Shown here in pieces: positions 34,258 through 43,153 of a stretch of DNA of 64,000 bases (positions within the stretch are counted from its first letter, which is position 1; the number at the start of each line of letters is the position of its first letter). Below the pieces are notes generated by a model that was given only the letters and a program-made list of their open reading frames with translations, was not told the origin of the DNA and did no database searches. This stretch comes from Actinomyces sp. S6-Spd3 (lineage in GTDB: Bacteria > Actinomycetota > Actinomycetes > Actinomycetales > Actinomycetaceae). Where the stretch lies: positions 1 through 64,000 of the forward strand of contig NZ_JRMV01000272.1 of NCBI RefSeq assembly GCF_000758755.1. The letters are read 5' to 3'. The translations under genes were made by a program, and so were the position numbers.

Positions 34258-35868
34258 TCAGTTCTTGGTAATCGCGAAGTAGTTCACGGTCGAGTTCCAG
34301 GTGAACTGAACGTTGCTCACCTTGGTGGACCATGCACCGTTGGTGTTCGAGTACCAGGTCGGGATAACCGGCATATCCTCGAAGAGCAGCTCTTCTGCCT
34401 TGTACTGGAGCTCAAGAGCCTCGGTGCCCGAAGCGGACAGAGAGTCGCTCAGGTACTTATCGAACTCAGCGTTCTTCCAACCGGCGTAGTTGGAGGAAGC
34501 ATTCGAGGAGTAGGTCGGGAACAGGAAGTTGTAGAGCGAGGGGTAGTCGCCCTGCCAGCCCTGACGGAAGCCGCCCTTAGTGGTGCCGGCCTTCATGTCG
34601 CCCAAGAGGGACTTGAAGTCTGCGTAGGCGTCGCCTTCAGCCTCAATACCCAGGGTGTTCTTGATGGAGTTGCAGGTTGCGTCAACCCACTGCTGGTGTC
34701 CACCATCGGAGTTGTAAGCGATCTGCAGCTTGCCGCTCCACGGGGAGATGGCGTTGGCCTGTGCCCACAGTTCCTTAGCCTTCTCAGGGTTGTAGGTCAG
34801 AACCTCGGAACCCTTCAGGCCTTCCTTGTATCCATCGATTGCGGGAGAGGTGAAGTCCTTAGCAGCGGTACGGGTACCGGCGAAGACGGTCTTGATGATC
34901 GAATCACGGTCGATCGACATCGAGATGGCCTTGCGACGCAGCTTGCCTTCTTCACCGGAGAAGTGCTCCAGGCGACTGGGGATGGTGACGTACTGAATGA
35001 CGGCCGCAGGCTGGTTGGCGGTACGTCCGGACAGTTCCTGCTGGTAGCTGGAGAAGACCGAGTTCGGGACAGCATCGAGCACGTCGAGGTCGTTGGAGCT
35101 CAGGTCAGCGTAAGCAGCATCAAGGGACTGGTAGAAGACGATGCGCAGGCCACCATTCTTCGCGGTACGAGGACCGGAGTAGTTGGGGTTCACGGCCAGA
35201 TCGATCTGCTTGGAGTGCTGCCAAGCATTCTCACCGTTAGGCATGTAGGGGCCGTTACCCACGGGGTGCTCGCCACCGTTCTTGGGGTCTGCCAGAGTCG
35301 AGTCGGGAAGCGGAGAGTAGGCGGTGTAGCCCAGGCGCTTCATGAAGTCCGACTCGGGACCCTTCAGCTTGACAACGAAGGTGTAGTCATCGAGGATCTC
35401 GAGGCCGCCTTCCATGTCGCCAGAGCCGTCATCGTCGGTGCCGATAACGTCAGCGAAGAAGCCTGCGGAACCGAGGTTCTGCTTCGTGGCCATCTTCCAT
35501 GCCTCGACGAAGTTCTTTGCCAGAACGGGGGTGCCGTCGGAGAACTTACCATCGGCGCGGAGCTTAATGGTCCACTCGGTGTTGTCAGCGTTAGGGGTAA
35601 TGGACTCTGCAGCGTCCAGCTGAGTCGAACCGTCAGCCGCGTAGTAAGCGGGGGACGAGAAGATGCTGGAGACGATGCGGCCACCACCGGTCTCGTTGGT
35701 GTTCGCCGGGATCAGCGGGTTCTGGGGCTCAGAACCGTTAACGGTGACAATGTTGTCCGAAGACCCACCAGACGACCCACCATTGGAGCCGGTGCTGCCA
35801 GAAGAGCAGGCGGTCAGTGTCAGACCAAGGACGGCGGGCACTGCCAGCCAAGACCTCTTGAGGTTCAT
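34258..35868 (-). CDS. Oligopeptide/dipeptide ABC transporter substrate-binding lipoprotein
   Basis: A 536-residue family 5 solute-binding lipoprotein. The signal peptide has lipobox LTAC (Cys about residue 21), followed by a Ser/Gly linker. The family 5 features include WTIKLRADGKFSDGTPVLAKNFVEAW, HPVGNGPYM, and the C-terminal GWQGDYPSLYNFLFPTY. It captures peptides outside the cell for the DppB/DppC permeases encoded downstream. The ATG at 35868 has an almost ideal site (AGGAGG, 7 bases away), consistent with high expression. Confidence 0.93.
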   Translation of the reverse strand: MNLKRSWLAVPAVLGLTLTACSSGSTGSNGGSSGGSSDNIVTVNGSEPQNPLIPANTNETGGGRIVSSIFSSPAYYAADGSTQLDAAESITPNADNTEWTIKLRADGKFSDGTPVLAKNFVEAWKMATKQNLGSAGFFADVIGTDDDGSGDMEGGLEILDDYTFVVKLKGPESDFMKRLGYTAYSPLPDSTLADPKNGGEHPVGNGPYMPNGENAWQHSKQIDLAVNPNYSGPRTAKNGGLRIVFYQSLDAAYADLSSNDLDVLDAVPNSVFSSYQQELSGRTANQPAAVIQYVTIPSRLEHFSGEEGKLRRKAISMSIDRDSIIKTVFAGTRTAAKDFTSPAIDGYKEGLKGSEVLTYNPEKAKELWAQANAISPWSGKLQIAYNSDGGHQQWVDATCNSIKNTLGIEAEGDAYADFKSLLGDMKAGTTKGGFRQGWQGDYPSLYNFLFPTYSSNASSNYAGWKNAEFDKYLSDSLSASGTEALELQYKAEELLFEDMPVIPTWYSNTNGAWSTKVSNVQFTWNSTVNYFAITKN

Positions 35869-35960
35869 AGGGATTCCTCCTATTAGGAATGCTGTTCATC
35901 AGAAGTGCTGATGACCGAGAGCATAGCCGACTTTCTTCCCAAAAACTTCACGTGTCCATG

Positions 35961-35993
35961 ATTTAAACATTACATTTCGATTACGATTGTCAA
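35961..35993 (-). promoter_or_regulatory. Possible promoter of the peptide-binding protein gene
   Basis: On the minus strand TTGACA (35988-35993) is followed after 17 bases by ATGTTT (35965-35970) or after 21 by TTAAAT (35961-35966). The -35 matches the sigma-70 consensus; neither -10 is strong. It lies about 95 bases upstream of the start codon. Confidence 0.35.
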
Positions 35994-36236
35994 GATTTGG
36001 TAAAGAAGATTCTTTGAGAATAGTGCTCATTACGTCAACCTATGCCACAAATCACAGGGGTATCAATTTTGCTTCCTCGTCAACCATCGATACCCGGTCC
36101 CATCAGGCTTATTGCCTAGTCAACAGCCCGCTAAATGGCGCGAAAATTTAGCTTTCCGCACGAACTAACCCCTGCCGTAATGAACTGAAACAGACTACTC
36201 TAAACAGTGCAGGACCCGCCGCCTCGAGGACTGCAG

Positions 36237-36275
36237 CCGGATATTTGGTCTTGCTTCAGCGGCCCAAATATCCGG
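36237..36275 (-). terminator. Terminator-like hairpin after the App1-like gene
   Basis: A perfect 12-bp stem (36237-36248 with 36264-36275) and 15-base loop begin 8 bases after the stop of the minus-strand gene. There is no obvious T-tract. Confidence 0.55.
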
Positions 36276-36282
36276 TTAGACG

Positions 36283-37533
36283 TTACGGGGTTGGCGGTTG
36301 CGACTGCTCAGTTGCAACCGCCCGCCTTAACGCATCTCCATCTTCGCCGCACCAACGCGGGATACCCGCCGGCACATCATCCAAAGCGCCTGAGGAAATC
36401 GCTTCAAAAGTACCGTGCGCCATCAATTGCTCGATTTGTGAGAGCGAACGAATAGCAATTCCCGCAACATTGTGCGGAAATTCCCGCGCAAATTCGGCAT
36501 AAATCTCGGGATCGTGCTGCCCGTCGTCACCGACCAAGATCCACCTAATATGCGGAAAAGTCCGGCGTAAACGACGAAGTTCGCGCCTCTTGTGTTCCAT
36601 CCCAGAACGGAACCACCCGGTATTCGAGGGCCCAAAATCCGTCATGAGCAAAGCACCCATCGGATAGTCGGCACGTCGCAAAAACTCACGCAAGCCGGGA
36701 ACCAAGTTCCACGGCCCCGTCGACAGATACATGACTGGAAGCTCACGAGGCCGCGCTCCTGCGCGCCCACCAGCGCCCTTTCCTCGGGCGAGGATTGGCA
36801 TCTCTCGACGAGAAAGTTTACGTAGGAAACGGGCCATTCCAGGCACGGCCTCGCGCTGAGAAACTCGCTCCATCAGCGCGTGTTTTGCGGCCGTGAGGAG
36901 TCGCGGAATCATCGAGACAATGATGGTGTCATCGATATCGGAAACCACACCAAACTCTTCGTCGTTGCCAATCACGCGCAAAGAGACATCAACCGATTTT
37001 GCTGCGCGTACCCGCCCCAATACACGATCATCGTCAGCGCGTTGAACACGGAACAACTCGCCGCCCGCGCTTAGCTCGCCGTGGCCGAGCTGGGATAAAC
37101 GAAAAAGTTTCTCACCCTCTTGCAAACCCAGTTTTACGACATCACAGGCGTTCAAGGGCTGAATCGAAGCAGTATGCCATCCCGCCGCCAAACCGTGTCC
37201 CTCAAGATCAATATCGATGTATCCACCGCGGTCACTGAAGGCAAGAGTTTGTGCCTGACCAAAAGTCACGACAACAGGTTGGCCGGGGACCTGGGCATCG
37301 AAAAACTGACGCCAGCCGCGACGCTGGCTGAGCCACGAACGCTCACCACCGCGGTCCTCCATAATGACTCGAGCCATGACGCGAGCCGTTTTTTCGGAGG
37401 CATAACCGCCAAAACCCACGATCCCAGGGTAGAAACCCGCCCACCCCAGCAGGCCTGCGAGGCCTCGGGAAGTCGCCTCGTCAAGGGAAGCAGCGACGGA
37501 AAGCGCGAGGGATGGGGTTTCGTTATCGATCAT
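36283..37533 (-). CDS. App1-family (DUF2183) phosphatase-like protein
   Basis: A 416-residue protein. The C-terminal half matches the App1 phosphatidate phosphatase catalytic domain: EFGVVSDIDDTIIVS carries the HAD-type DxDxT nucleophile motif, then VMYLSTGPWNLVPGLREFL and KRRELRRLRRTFPHIRWILVGDDGQHDPEIY. In yeast App1 dephosphorylates phosphatidate; bacterial relatives are uncharacterised, so the substrate is unknown. The N-terminal half is variable, with residues about 1-40 mildly hydrophobic. I start at ATG 37533 (GAGGAT upstream, 1 base after the MFS stop); 37545 is an alternative with an 11-base overlap. The tight spacing suggests co-expression with the MFS transporter. Confidence 0.82.
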   Translation of the reverse strand: MIDNETPSLALSVAASLDEATSRGLAGLLGWAGFYPGIVGFGGYASEKTARVMARVIMEDRGGERSWLSQRRGWRQFFDAQVPGQPVVVTFGQAQTLAFSDRGGYIDIDLEGHGLAAGWHTASIQPLNACDVVKLGLQEGEKLFRLSQLGHGELSAGGELFRVQRADDDRVLGRVRAAKSVDVSLRVIGNDEEFGVVSDIDDTIIVSMIPRLLTAAKHALMERVSQREAVPGMARFLRKLSRREMPILARGKGAGGRAGARPRELPVMYLSTGPWNLVPGLREFLRRADYPMGALLMTDFGPSNTGWFRSGMEHKRRELRRLRRTFPHIRWILVGDDGQHDPEIYAEFAREFPHNVAGIAIRSLSQIEQLMAHGTFEAISSGALDDVPAGIPRWCGEDGDALRRAVATEQSQPPTP

Positions 37534-37534
37534 C

Positions 37535-38854
37535 TCAATCCTCATCCAAAACTTCGCGCTGGTGTTCAGCCTCCTCCTGGGCGGATTTGAGGAGAGACTT
37601 CTTGAGGGTCGGCAGGCCAACAACCATACCCAGAACCATAAGCCAGGCAAAAATCGCAATCATCACGTAGGCACCGGTGGAACCATAGCGGTCAACTGCC
37701 GGTCCAGAGGCGGAAGAACCAAGGGAAACACCCAAGTTGATCGCTGTGCTCAGCCATGCCAAGCCCTCGGTTTGACGATGGCGAGGAACCGACTTCGTGA
37801 CCATCATGTTGACGTTCGTCATGGTAGGCGCGCAGGCAATGCCACTGATCAACATGATGATCCCCAGCGAGACCAAAGAGTTCGCCAGCAGATATGCAGT
37901 CATTCCAATGGCAAGGGCAACAACGCCGACTGCGAAGAGCTTCCACAGGGGGTGGCGCCAGCTTCGCGCGCCATAGAGCAGGGCAGAAATGAAGGAACCG
38001 ACGGAGAACATGGCCAGCAAAACGCCTGAAAGCGCCGGAACCCCGAGCTCCTTCGTGAATGCGACAACCGCGATATCGTTTGCTCCGAATTGCGCGCCCA
38101 TTCCCGCGTAAGTCAGCATGAGGACGATCATTGCGGGGAGCAGAAGCAGAGAGCGCTGAGGGGCCGAGGCCGCGGCGCCAGTAGCAGTCCCCTTGCCTCC
38201 GTCTTCGGAAGTGGATGCCTCCCCCGCCTCGTCAAGGTGGACGGGCGAACGATGGGACACGGGAACCGGCTCGGAAGAACGCTGTCCCAAGAAGAGCGCT
38301 GCTCCGAGGACAAGGAAAACAATGGAAACGGCAACACCCGTTGTCGGGTGAAGAGCAGTACCCAAAACCGTTGCAACCACGGGGCCAACGATGTAGACAA
38401 ACTCGTCAACTGCGGCCTCCAATGCGAAGGCACTATTGAGCTGGGCAACGGTGTCAGTCGCGCGAATCCAACGTGCACGAACTAGGGCACCCGGGGAACC
38501 CCACGTGGCTCCCGCAATACCTGCCGATACGAAGAGGATCCATGTGGATGCAACCTCTAAGGTTGCAAACAAGAGAACGGTGGTCGCGATAGCAGAAACC
38601 GCGAAAACCGGTCCCATGATTTTGAGCTGTCCATAGCGGTCAACCAGTCGTGCCCACATCGGTGCGGTCACCGCCAAAGCGATGATATTGATCGCCGAGA
38701 CCACGCCCGCGAGGGTGTAGTTTCCATATGCCGCCTGGATCGACAAAATAATCGAGATCGGCATGATGGACATGGGTAGACGCAAAATGAACCCAGCAGC
38801 CGAAAAACACCAAGCACGGTTCAGACGAAGAATTTCCCCATAGGTCGACAGCAC
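37535..38854 (-). CDS. Major facilitator superfamily transporter
   Basis: A 439-residue protein with about 12 hydrophobic helices in two halves separated by a charged cytoplasmic loop (about residues 195-235). The loop 2-3 signature is APMWARLVDRYGQLK. Helices 10-11 contain the SGIACAPTMTNVNMMVTK region, seen in drug-efflux-like MFS proteins of actinobacteria. The substrate cannot be deduced. The C-terminus is acidic and cytoplasmic. It lies upstream of the App1-like gene, the stop and next start being 1 base apart, so the two are likely one unit. Confidence 0.88.
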   Translation of the reverse strand: MLSTYGEILRLNRAWCFSAAGFILRLPMSIMPISIILSIQAAYGNYTLAGVVSAINIIALAVTAPMWARLVDRYGQLKIMGPVFAVSAIATTVLLFATLEVASTWILFVSAGIAGATWGSPGALVRARWIRATDTVAQLNSAFALEAAVDEFVYIVGPVVATVLGTALHPTTGVAVSIVFLVLGAALFLGQRSSEPVPVSHRSPVHLDEAGEASTSEDGGKGTATGAAASAPQRSLLLLPAMIVLMLTYAGMGAQFGANDIAVVAFTKELGVPALSGVLLAMFSVGSFISALLYGARSWRHPLWKLFAVGVVALAIGMTAYLLANSLVSLGIIMLISGIACAPTMTNVNMMVTKSVPRHRQTEGLAWLSTAINLGVSLGSSASGPAVDRYGSTGAYVMIAIFAWLMVLGMVVGLPTLKKSLLKSAQEEAEHQREVLDED

Positions 38855-38993
38855 TGTGCCAGTTTATGCGCTCACCAAGACGTTTGGCACTCCCCACGCG
38901 TATGGTGCCGCGCACCCTTCAACGCATAGACACAGCGCTTGGCCTCGACCATTTCCGCGCCGCGTACGCTTCGTCCGTGCCGCGTGCCACGGC

Positions 38994-40415
38994 TTAGTTC
39001 GTCACTTCAATCTTTCCGTGCGCCCCGGCCTCGGAAAGGCTCATGACGTGGTTGACGAAGGTATAGGTTCCCGGCTCCTTGAAAGAAAGCTCAACGAAAC
39101 CGCCCTGTGCGGGAAGCATGGGGAAGGTTTGGGATCCCCCTCCCCCACGGCTGATGGCGTTGCCTCCGTCGATGAGCGTGTAGCCGCCCTCGTCCCAGAC
39201 GGTGTCGAATTGTCCACCAACGATGTGGAAGGACATGGCGGTATTTGGGCCCGAATCCATCAGCCAGAATCGCACGCGCTCGCCGACCTTCACTTTGAGG
39301 GGGTGCGCATCGTACTGGAAGGGACGGCCATTAAAAGCCTGCAGGTCGGGCATCATCGAGGCGATCTTCGTAGCGTTGGCAGTACCACCGTTATCCCCCA
39401 GATACAGCTCGGTCGCAACCATCGCATACTCGTGGTCGACCGGGCGCAGATCGCTGGGATCAATGATGACGGCACCGGTCATTCCGTTAGCAATGTGCAT
39501 GGACATGGGGTGCGTCGAGCAGTGGTACATCCAGATTCCGGCTGCCTTCGCCGTGAAGGTGTATTCCAGCGTCTGCCCGGGATCGATCGTCTTCATGGCC
39601 TCATCCGGCGCAATATCGCCCGCATGGAAGTCCAGAGAATGCCCCATGGTTCCCTCGTTTTTGAGGGTGATGTGGAAGGTATCGCCGATTTTTCCACGAA
39701 GGGTGGGAGCGGGAGTGTTCCCGTTGAAGGTCCAGACCGTCCGGCTGACATCCTCGCTCAGATTCTGCACGATATCGTCGCGGGCAACCAGGGTGTAGTA
39801 GTGGTCTTTTTCTTCCGAGGCCGGTGCAACTTCAGCGGGATAGGGATCGACTTTCGCTGCGTAGGCTCGCAGTTGGTCTGCAGTTGGGATTCCCGTTCCC
39901 GTTGCAACCTCGTGGTTGTGGGAGGCGCCGCCAGAGTGTGAGCCCGCTGATGCAGAGCCGCCCGGTGCTCCATCGGCGAGAATGCTCAACGTCATTCCCA
40001 TCTCGCGATGCCCCGGCAGTGAACACCAGCCCTCAGTGTTGGCAGTGATCACTCCGGCGTCCAGTTCTGCGCTCGCTCCAGGGGCCAGAGAGCCGGTCGT
40101 TTGCCCACTAGCAAGAACGAGGTCGTGCCGTTGTTCCGCGGTGTTCGTGAAAGTAATGTGCAGTCGATTTCCCGCCGGAACGTGGACGACAGAAGGAGTG
40201 AAGGACATCCCTTGGACACCGATTTCCACGTGGGTGGTTTCACCGGTTTCTTTCACCTGAGTTGACGAGGCCACGCCTGAGGTGTTCCCCACCGCTGAGT
40301 TTTGCGTTGCGTTACTTCCGCCAGCTAGGACACTGGCAAGAACAAGGGCGACAACAGCGCCAAGGCCAGTGAAGACCATTGCTGCCCGCGAGGGCCCAGT
40401 GTTTTCTTCGCTCAT
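38994..40415 (-). CDS. nirK: Three-domain copper nitrite reductase (NirK/AniA type) with N-terminal cupredoxin
   Basis: A 473-residue exported copper protein. Residues 12-32 form a membrane anchor. Residues 60-150 are an extra cupredoxin with type 1 ligands His97, Cys131, His136 and Met139 or 141. A His/Ser/Gly linker (about 150-180) leads to a two-domain NirK core: type 1 ligands His259, Cys299, His307, Met312; type 2 ligands His264, His298, His456; catalytic Asp262 and His397. All are present, so nitrite reduction to NO is expected. Laccase-like activity is a less likely alternative. It is the last of a three-gene unit, overlapping the upstream gene by 4 bases. Confidence 0.88.
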   Translation of the reverse strand: MSEENTGPSRAAMVFTGLGAVVALVLASVLAGGSNATQNSAVGNTSGVASSTQVKETGETTHVEIGVQGMSFTPSVVHVPAGNRLHITFTNTAEQRHDLVLASGQTTGSLAPGASAELDAGVITANTEGWCSLPGHREMGMTLSILADGAPGGSASAGSHSGGASHNHEVATGTGIPTADQLRAYAAKVDPYPAEVAPASEEKDHYYTLVARDDIVQNLSEDVSRTVWTFNGNTPAPTLRGKIGDTFHITLKNEGTMGHSLDFHAGDIAPDEAMKTIDPGQTLEYTFTAKAAGIWMYHCSTHPMSMHIANGMTGAVIIDPSDLRPVDHEYAMVATELYLGDNGGTANATKIASMMPDLQAFNGRPFQYDAHPLKVKVGERVRFWLMDSGPNTAMSFHIVGGQFDTVWDEGGYTLIDGGNAISRGGGGSQTFPMLPAQGGFVELSFKEPGTYTFVNHVMSLSEAGAHGKIEVTN

Positions 40416-41788
40416 TGAACCTGCCTACTTTCACTCATCTCTTTGATGCGTTCTTGACGCGCTCGTGCTTGATTTTTTCCCGCGCGCGCAAACATCACGA
40501 TGTCAATTGCGAAGGTCATGATCATGACCAGCCAAAGCGCGTATCGAAGAGTAGTAACCGCTGTACTTGCGGCAGCACAGAAAAGGACAACTTGAAGGAA
40601 CAGAGCTCCGTTTCTCAGCGCCACACGCAGTGCGAACTGCCAGTCAAGAATTGCGATACCAATTCTGACAACCGAAGGACCGCCTCCAATGACAACTGGC
40701 ATCAGATAGCTCAGTGCTCCCACAAAGAGCTGGGCGAAGCCGCCCGCGCCAATAATCGGAAGCCACATCATGGTCAGTGCTCGAATTTCGCTCGGAGTAC
40801 TGACAAAAAGCGCCGTAATCCCCAAGAAAAGAATGCCTAGAGCAATCCATCCCAATCCGATAAGGAATGACCATGCGGAATACTCTTGAGGTTTCTTTGC
40901 TGCTAAAACACGCGCATAAGGGATAAGAATCCCCATAATCCCGCAGGCGGCCGCACCTAAAATTCCAGCACCGACCAGGGGCATAGCTCCTAAGAGAGCT
41001 CCGCATACCGCAATCAGCAAACTGACGCACCAAGGCGGAAGAACTTTAATCCCCCAGGAAACCGCATCGGGAGACATCCGTGTACGCAAGATTGTCGGCC
41101 CCAAGGTAATTGCGGTGCCACCGATGCTCAGGCCCAGCCATCCGCCAACACCACTGAGAGCGTGTGCAAAGGTCAGGCGATCACGCATCGCAAGCAAGGC
41201 CTCGGGAATGGAAGAAGAAAACATTGTGGTGGTGACAAAACCAGCAAGAAGCGCGGTGAGTACAAAGAAAGCTGCCGCGCACACGTAGTAGCGCACAACG
41301 ATGACAAAGCGCGAGGCCAAACGCTCGCGAAGAACCGACAGCATCGCGGCTCCATGCCAGGCAGCAATTGCCGCAATGCCCGTTGCCGCAACGACAGTTC
41401 CGATGAACCAGCCAAGCCACATCGAAATAAAGAGCAATGCAAAACACGCATTGAAGCTCAGCATTCGACGCAGGTTGTCCGAGTGAGCTCTGCGGTCATC
41501 GGCTGCCAGACGTGCAAGGGAGCGGGCAAAGAACCATGACCATTGGAAAATTCCATTGCTTAAGACGCCTAAAGTCACCAGATGGATCATGGTCCACAGG
41601 GGCTGCGGCATGCGGCGGTGAAGGAAGAGGGTCACTACTGCCATAAGAACCGCGATGATCATCCACGTGGTTCCCAAGCGATCGATGCGCATTCGGGAGG
41701 GGCGTCCGGACCCCGGGGCACCGGTGGGAGCACCTGCCGGTTCCGCACCGATACTCACTCCCGCCTGGGGAGAAGAAATCTCAGGCAT
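40412..41788 (-). CDS. Polytopic membrane protein of the nitrite reductase operon
   Basis: A 458-residue protein with about 12 hydrophobic helices. Conserved-looking histidines lie at helix ends: TMIHLVTLGVLSNGIFQWSW and FAHALSGVGGWLGLSIGG. These recall heme-binding membrane proteins of the NnrS/cytochrome oxidase-like group, but I cannot place it confidently. Position suggests a role in copper or electron delivery to NirK, or in NO handling. The ATG at 41788 has GGAG upstream and overlaps the preceding gene by 8 bases; a start at 41803 would be less well placed. Its stop overlaps the nirK start, so the three proteins are probably made together. Confidence 0.75.
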   Translation of the reverse strand: MPEISSPQAGVSIGAEPAGAPTGAPGSGRPSRMRIDRLGTTWMIIAVLMAVVTLFLHRRMPQPLWTMIHLVTLGVLSNGIFQWSWFFARSLARLAADDRRAHSDNLRRMLSFNACFALLFISMWLGWFIGTVVAATGIAAIAAWHGAAMLSVLRERLASRFVIVVRYYVCAAAFFVLTALLAGFVTTTMFSSSIPEALLAMRDRLTFAHALSGVGGWLGLSIGGTAITLGPTILRTRMSPDAVSWGIKVLPPWCVSLLIAVCGALLGAMPLVGAGILGAAACGIMGILIPYARVLAAKKPQEYSAWSFLIGLGWIALGILFLGITALFVSTPSEIRALTMMWLPIIGAGGFAQLFVGALSYLMPVVIGGGPSVVRIGIAILDWQFALRVALRNGALFLQVVLFCAAASTAVTTLRYALWLVMIMTFAIDIVMFARAGKNQARARQERIKEMSESRQVQ

Positions 41789-42998
41789 GGGTGCTCCGCC
41801 CACGTCGCGTGTTCACAATTGTCACGCTGGCAGTCGTAACAACGAAGAGGAGGAATGCACATACTCCAAGCGCTCCGCCAAAACGCCAGGGAAGTGCGGC
41901 CTCGCGCGCGCCAGAAAGGAAACGAATCAGCAAGCTGAGGTGGAAAAGAACCAGAGGGACCCACATTGAGAAGTGGTAGGGAACCTCGCGACGAATCACC
42001 GAGGGGATAATAACCGGTGCGTGCGCAATGACCATGGAGACTGCGAAGCCAACTGTCAAGGCGTGAACAATCGCATCGTAGCCATAGCCGGAAAAGGTCG
42101 GGGGTGCGGTAATCCACAGAGCAGCCGGGAGCATCACCCACCCGTATCCAGCGAGCATAGCGACCGCGGAAAGACGCGGAATTCCGGGGATATTTATGGT
42201 TTTACGAGCGACATCGTGATACCCCATATCGATTGCAAGTGCCGCAAGTGAGATTCCTAAAAGCGGGTAGGCGACAAGGGGGACAATCAGCGTCAGTGCC
42301 AAGGAAATGAGCAGAGCCCCGACCCAGACCAAAATTCGCTTCTCGGTTGCCTCATTGAAGGCGAGGCGCGCCAATTCCAAGCGCTCGCCAACGATCGTCA
42401 AAAGCAAGAAAAAGAGCCACCAGGGCATGATGAGGGCGACTTCCAGTCCTCGCATCCATAAGAGGATCCCGCACAGGCCGACACATGCACCGATCAATTG
42501 GATGAGGACCGCGTACGAAGCTTGACGCTTTTTCCACACATGCCGGTAAATCATGACCAGGGTGATCATGGAGATTGTCCACAGGACTGCCGGAAGCATT
42601 CGCTGGGATTGATACCCGGGAAGGGTGCGACTCAGGTAGGCCGGAAGCGGCAATGTAGCAATGAAATTGGCGACCGCTCGGCTTTGAGAGATGACGATGG
42701 CTGCAATTCCCGCGAGCGCCGAGGTGGCCGGGGAAAGGTAGGCCCATCGAGAGTTCAGCGCTACTGCGCGTTCTAAACAGATCGCTGTTCCCAGGAAGCC
42801 GTAAACCATGAGGATTCCATGGATTGCGCCCAAGTCCGTTGAGCTCACCGGAGCAAGGGCCCCCAGGCGGACAAGAGCTGCGTCAAGTCCCGCCAGAAGG
42901 GCAAGTGCCGCCCCCATGAGCAGGATCATCCGGCGCCAGGGAAAAGGCGGGCGTGCAGAGGTTAAGGTATCCGCACCTTCGCGCGTTTTCTCCACCAT
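41781..42998 (-). CDS. NnrS-like membrane protein
   Basis: A 405-residue protein with about 12 hydrophobic helices. The segments AIHGILMVYGFLGTAICLERAVAL and DAIVHALTVGFAVSMVIAHAPVIIPSV resemble NnrS, a heme- and copper-containing membrane protein linked to denitrification and NO stress. NnrS's exact function is unsettled. It is the first gene of the NnrS-like/membrane protein/nirK unit. The ribosome-binding site before ATG 42998 is somewhat distant (GAGG, 11 bases). I saw no clear FNR or NsrR site upstream, but could not search with a matrix. Confidence 0.75.
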   Translation of the reverse strand: MVEKTREGADTLTSARPPFPWRRMILLMGAALALLAGLDAALVRLGALAPVSSTDLGAIHGILMVYGFLGTAICLERAVALNSRWAYLSPATSALAGIAAIVISQSRAVANFIATLPLPAYLSRTLPGYQSQRMLPAVLWTISMITLVMIYRHVWKKRQASYAVLIQLIGACVGLCGILLWMRGLEVALIMPWWLFFLLLTIVGERLELARLAFNEATEKRILVWVGALLISLALTLIVPLVAYPLLGISLAALAIDMGYHDVARKTINIPGIPRLSAVAMLAGYGWVMLPAALWITAPPTFSGYGYDAIVHALTVGFAVSMVIAHAPVIIPSVIRREVPYHFSMWVPLVLFHLSLLIRFLSGAREAALPWRFGGALGVCAFLLFVVTTASVTIVNTRRGRSTHA

Positions 42999-43097
42999 TT
43001 TTACCGGACCTCTCCTGCTTTAATGAGACCCCTTAAAGGTACCGGTCAGAAGGCTCTTTTTCCACCAAGCCGCAAATCCTGAACATGAATAACGAAA

Positions 43098-43130
43098 GGG
43101 GTGCGGAGCCGTCACACGCCCCCGCACCCC
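43098..43130 (-). terminator. Intrinsic terminator of pgm
   Basis: A perfect 9-bp GC-rich stem (43098-43106 with 43122-43130) is followed on the minus strand by TTTCGTT. It begins 24 bases after the pgm stop. Confidence 0.65.
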
Positions 43131-43153
43131 TCACAACGGTTATGAACGCGAGC

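Larger units (their letters stand above)
35869..36282. other. 414-bp AT-rich gap upstream of the peptide-binding protein
   Basis: No gene is seen. The right part (about 35930-36060) is AT-rich and should hold the promoter of the binding-protein gene. A good -35 element reads TTGACA on the minus strand at 35988-35993, while the -10 is ambiguous. The far end holds the terminator hairpin of the App1-like gene at 36237-36275. Confidence 0.5.

Noticed and set aside
34189-35886. A 565-codon plus-strand frame opposite the peptide-binding protein
   Set aside because: The minus-strand gene has a lipobox, an ideal ribosome-binding site and family motifs; the plus frame has none.
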